A stretch of 14,623 bases of DNA from Euryarchaeota archaeon UBA242 (lineage in GTDB: Archaea; Thermoplasmatota; Poseidoniia; Poseidoniales; Poseidoniaceae): NCBI GenBank assembly GCA_002499015.1, contig DAJY01000115.1, positions 1 through 14,623 on the forward strand. The letters run 5' to 3'. The position numbers and the translations under genes are program-made. The first letter of the stretch is position 1; the number at the start of each line of letters is the position of its first letter. Below are positions 14,066-14,623 of this stretch, in pieces. Below the pieces are notes generated by a model. That model did no database searches, had not been told where the DNA came from, and saw nothing but the letters and a program-made list of their open reading frames with translations.

Positions 14066-14623
14066 TCAATAATCAAGTTCTGCATCCGCTATAGATTCAA
14101 TATCGCCATCGATGGATTCAGCATATTGTTTATCTGAAATATCAACTGATGCTAAACTTCCTTCTTCCTTATCAGTGACTAATCCTGCGATTAGAATCAC
14201 TAATAAGAACACTATTGCAAAAGCACCTATTGCCAGAGCAATGCTAGAAACACCATCTCCATCACCGCTTGATGATGAAAGTTCTTTGCTCGGATTCATT
14301 AACATAATGTCTGCAGTAATAATCGCTGTTGAATAAGAATCTGTACCTTCATTACCAATTCCACGAATAGAAATGGTGTGGTTTCCTTCTAATGAAATAC
14401 CAGGTAAGTGTTCTAAATTATGAATCATGTCAATGGCTGAAATCGTAAACTTTTCATCTCCATAATCAAAGGAATGAAGATTGGTCCAATCATCTCTCAG
14501 ATGATTGCTTCTCCATTGAATTGTATCCACTGTTTGTGAAATATTGAATTTCATTGCATCTGAACTCTCTAAATGAATACGGTTATCCATGCCAACTTCT
14601 GTATTGAGATTAATTGTAATATT
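14066..14623 (-). CDS. C-terminal part of an exported, C-terminally anchored protein (5' end outside window)
   Basis: The frame is open to the right edge: eleven codons (NITINLNTEVG) precede the first visible ATG at 14590, so this is very probably the end of a longer gene. The visible part is beta-rich, ending HTISIRGIGNEGTDSYSTAI, with an Ig/fibronectin-like feel. A Ser/Asp/Gly stalk (SKELSSSSGDGDG) and one strong membrane helix (about 116-138 counted from that ATG) follow, then an acidic tail of some 35 residues ending AELDY. This gives an outside domain with a cytoplasmic acidic tail. No named family is recognised. It resembles the anchored protein at 6989-7936 in plan but not obviously in sequence. 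It ends 77 bases before the acyltransferase gene. Confidence 0.75.
   Translation of the reverse strand, partial: NITINLNTEVGMDNRIHLESSDAMKFNISQTVDTIQWRSNHLRDDWTNLHSFDYGDEKFTISAIDMIHNLEHLPGISLEGNHTISIRGIGNEGTDSYSTAIITADIMLMNPSKELSSSSGDGDGVSSIALAIGAFAIVFLLVILIAGLVTDKEEGSLASVDISDKQYAESIDGDIESIADAELDY

Noticed and set aside
1..14623. tRNA, rRNA, CRISPR arrays, insertion sequences or prophage genes
   Set aside because: No cloverleaf-like segment, regularly spaced repeats, transposase or integrase motif was seen; genes fill almost the whole window.

Overview
This window most resembles a planktonic euryarchaeon of the Thermoplasmatota, with Marine Group II / Ca. Poseidoniales as my best guess. The grounds are: moderately AT-rich, tightly packed genes; ribosome-binding sites matching the archaeal anti-SD (AGGTGATC, GAGGTGAT, AGGAGG), several of them overlapping the stop codon of the gene before; no obvious bacterial -35/-10 promoters; and an archaeal-style MoxR/DUF58/DUF4350 locus. 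The lineage is an inference, because there is no rRNA or marker phylogeny here.

Layout. Positions 1-1717 (+ strand) hold the 3' end of chorismate synthase (aroC) and an overlapping aspartokinase (lysC), an amino-acid biosynthesis pair. It converges, 10 bases apart, on a long block of genes that all read on the - strand, from the right edge down to 1728. In transcription order these are: the C-terminal part of an exported, C-terminally anchored protein (14623-14066, cut by the window edge); an SCT1/GAT1-like glycerolipid acyltransferase with C-terminal membrane helices (13988-12399); a three-subunit molybdenum hydroxylase (12364-7946: 2Fe-2S, Mo and FAD subunits); a secreted beta-rich anchored protein (7936-6989); a 51-codon ORF coupled to it by an ATGA overlap (6992-6837); a DUF4350 membrane protein (6824 or 6752 to 5163); a MoxR AAA+ ATPase (5146-4010); a DUF58 protein (3974-2661); and a polytopic membrane protein (2651-1728). 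Gaps inside this block are 0-35 bases, except 77 bases before the acyltransferase and a possible 84 bases before DUF4350 if its later start is used.

Two functional modules stand out. The first is the molybdenum enzyme. Its FAD subunit carries a cysteine-rich insertion of the type that binds an extra [4Fe-4S] cluster in 4-hydroxybenzoyl-CoA reductase (HcrB/HbaD), and the Mo subunit has matching family motifs. It is therefore better called a 4-hydroxybenzoyl-CoA reductase-like enzyme than a xanthine or CO dehydrogenase. No other aromatic-degradation gene is present, so the substrate is open. The second is the MoxR module: AAA+ chaperone, DUF58 partner, DUF4350, a six-helix membrane protein and an anchored extracellular protein, plus the small basic ORF. 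It looks like a cell-envelope assembly or remodelling machine of unknown job.

No tRNA, rRNA, CRISPR array, insertion sequence or integrase was seen. No gene-free stretch exceeds 300 bases.
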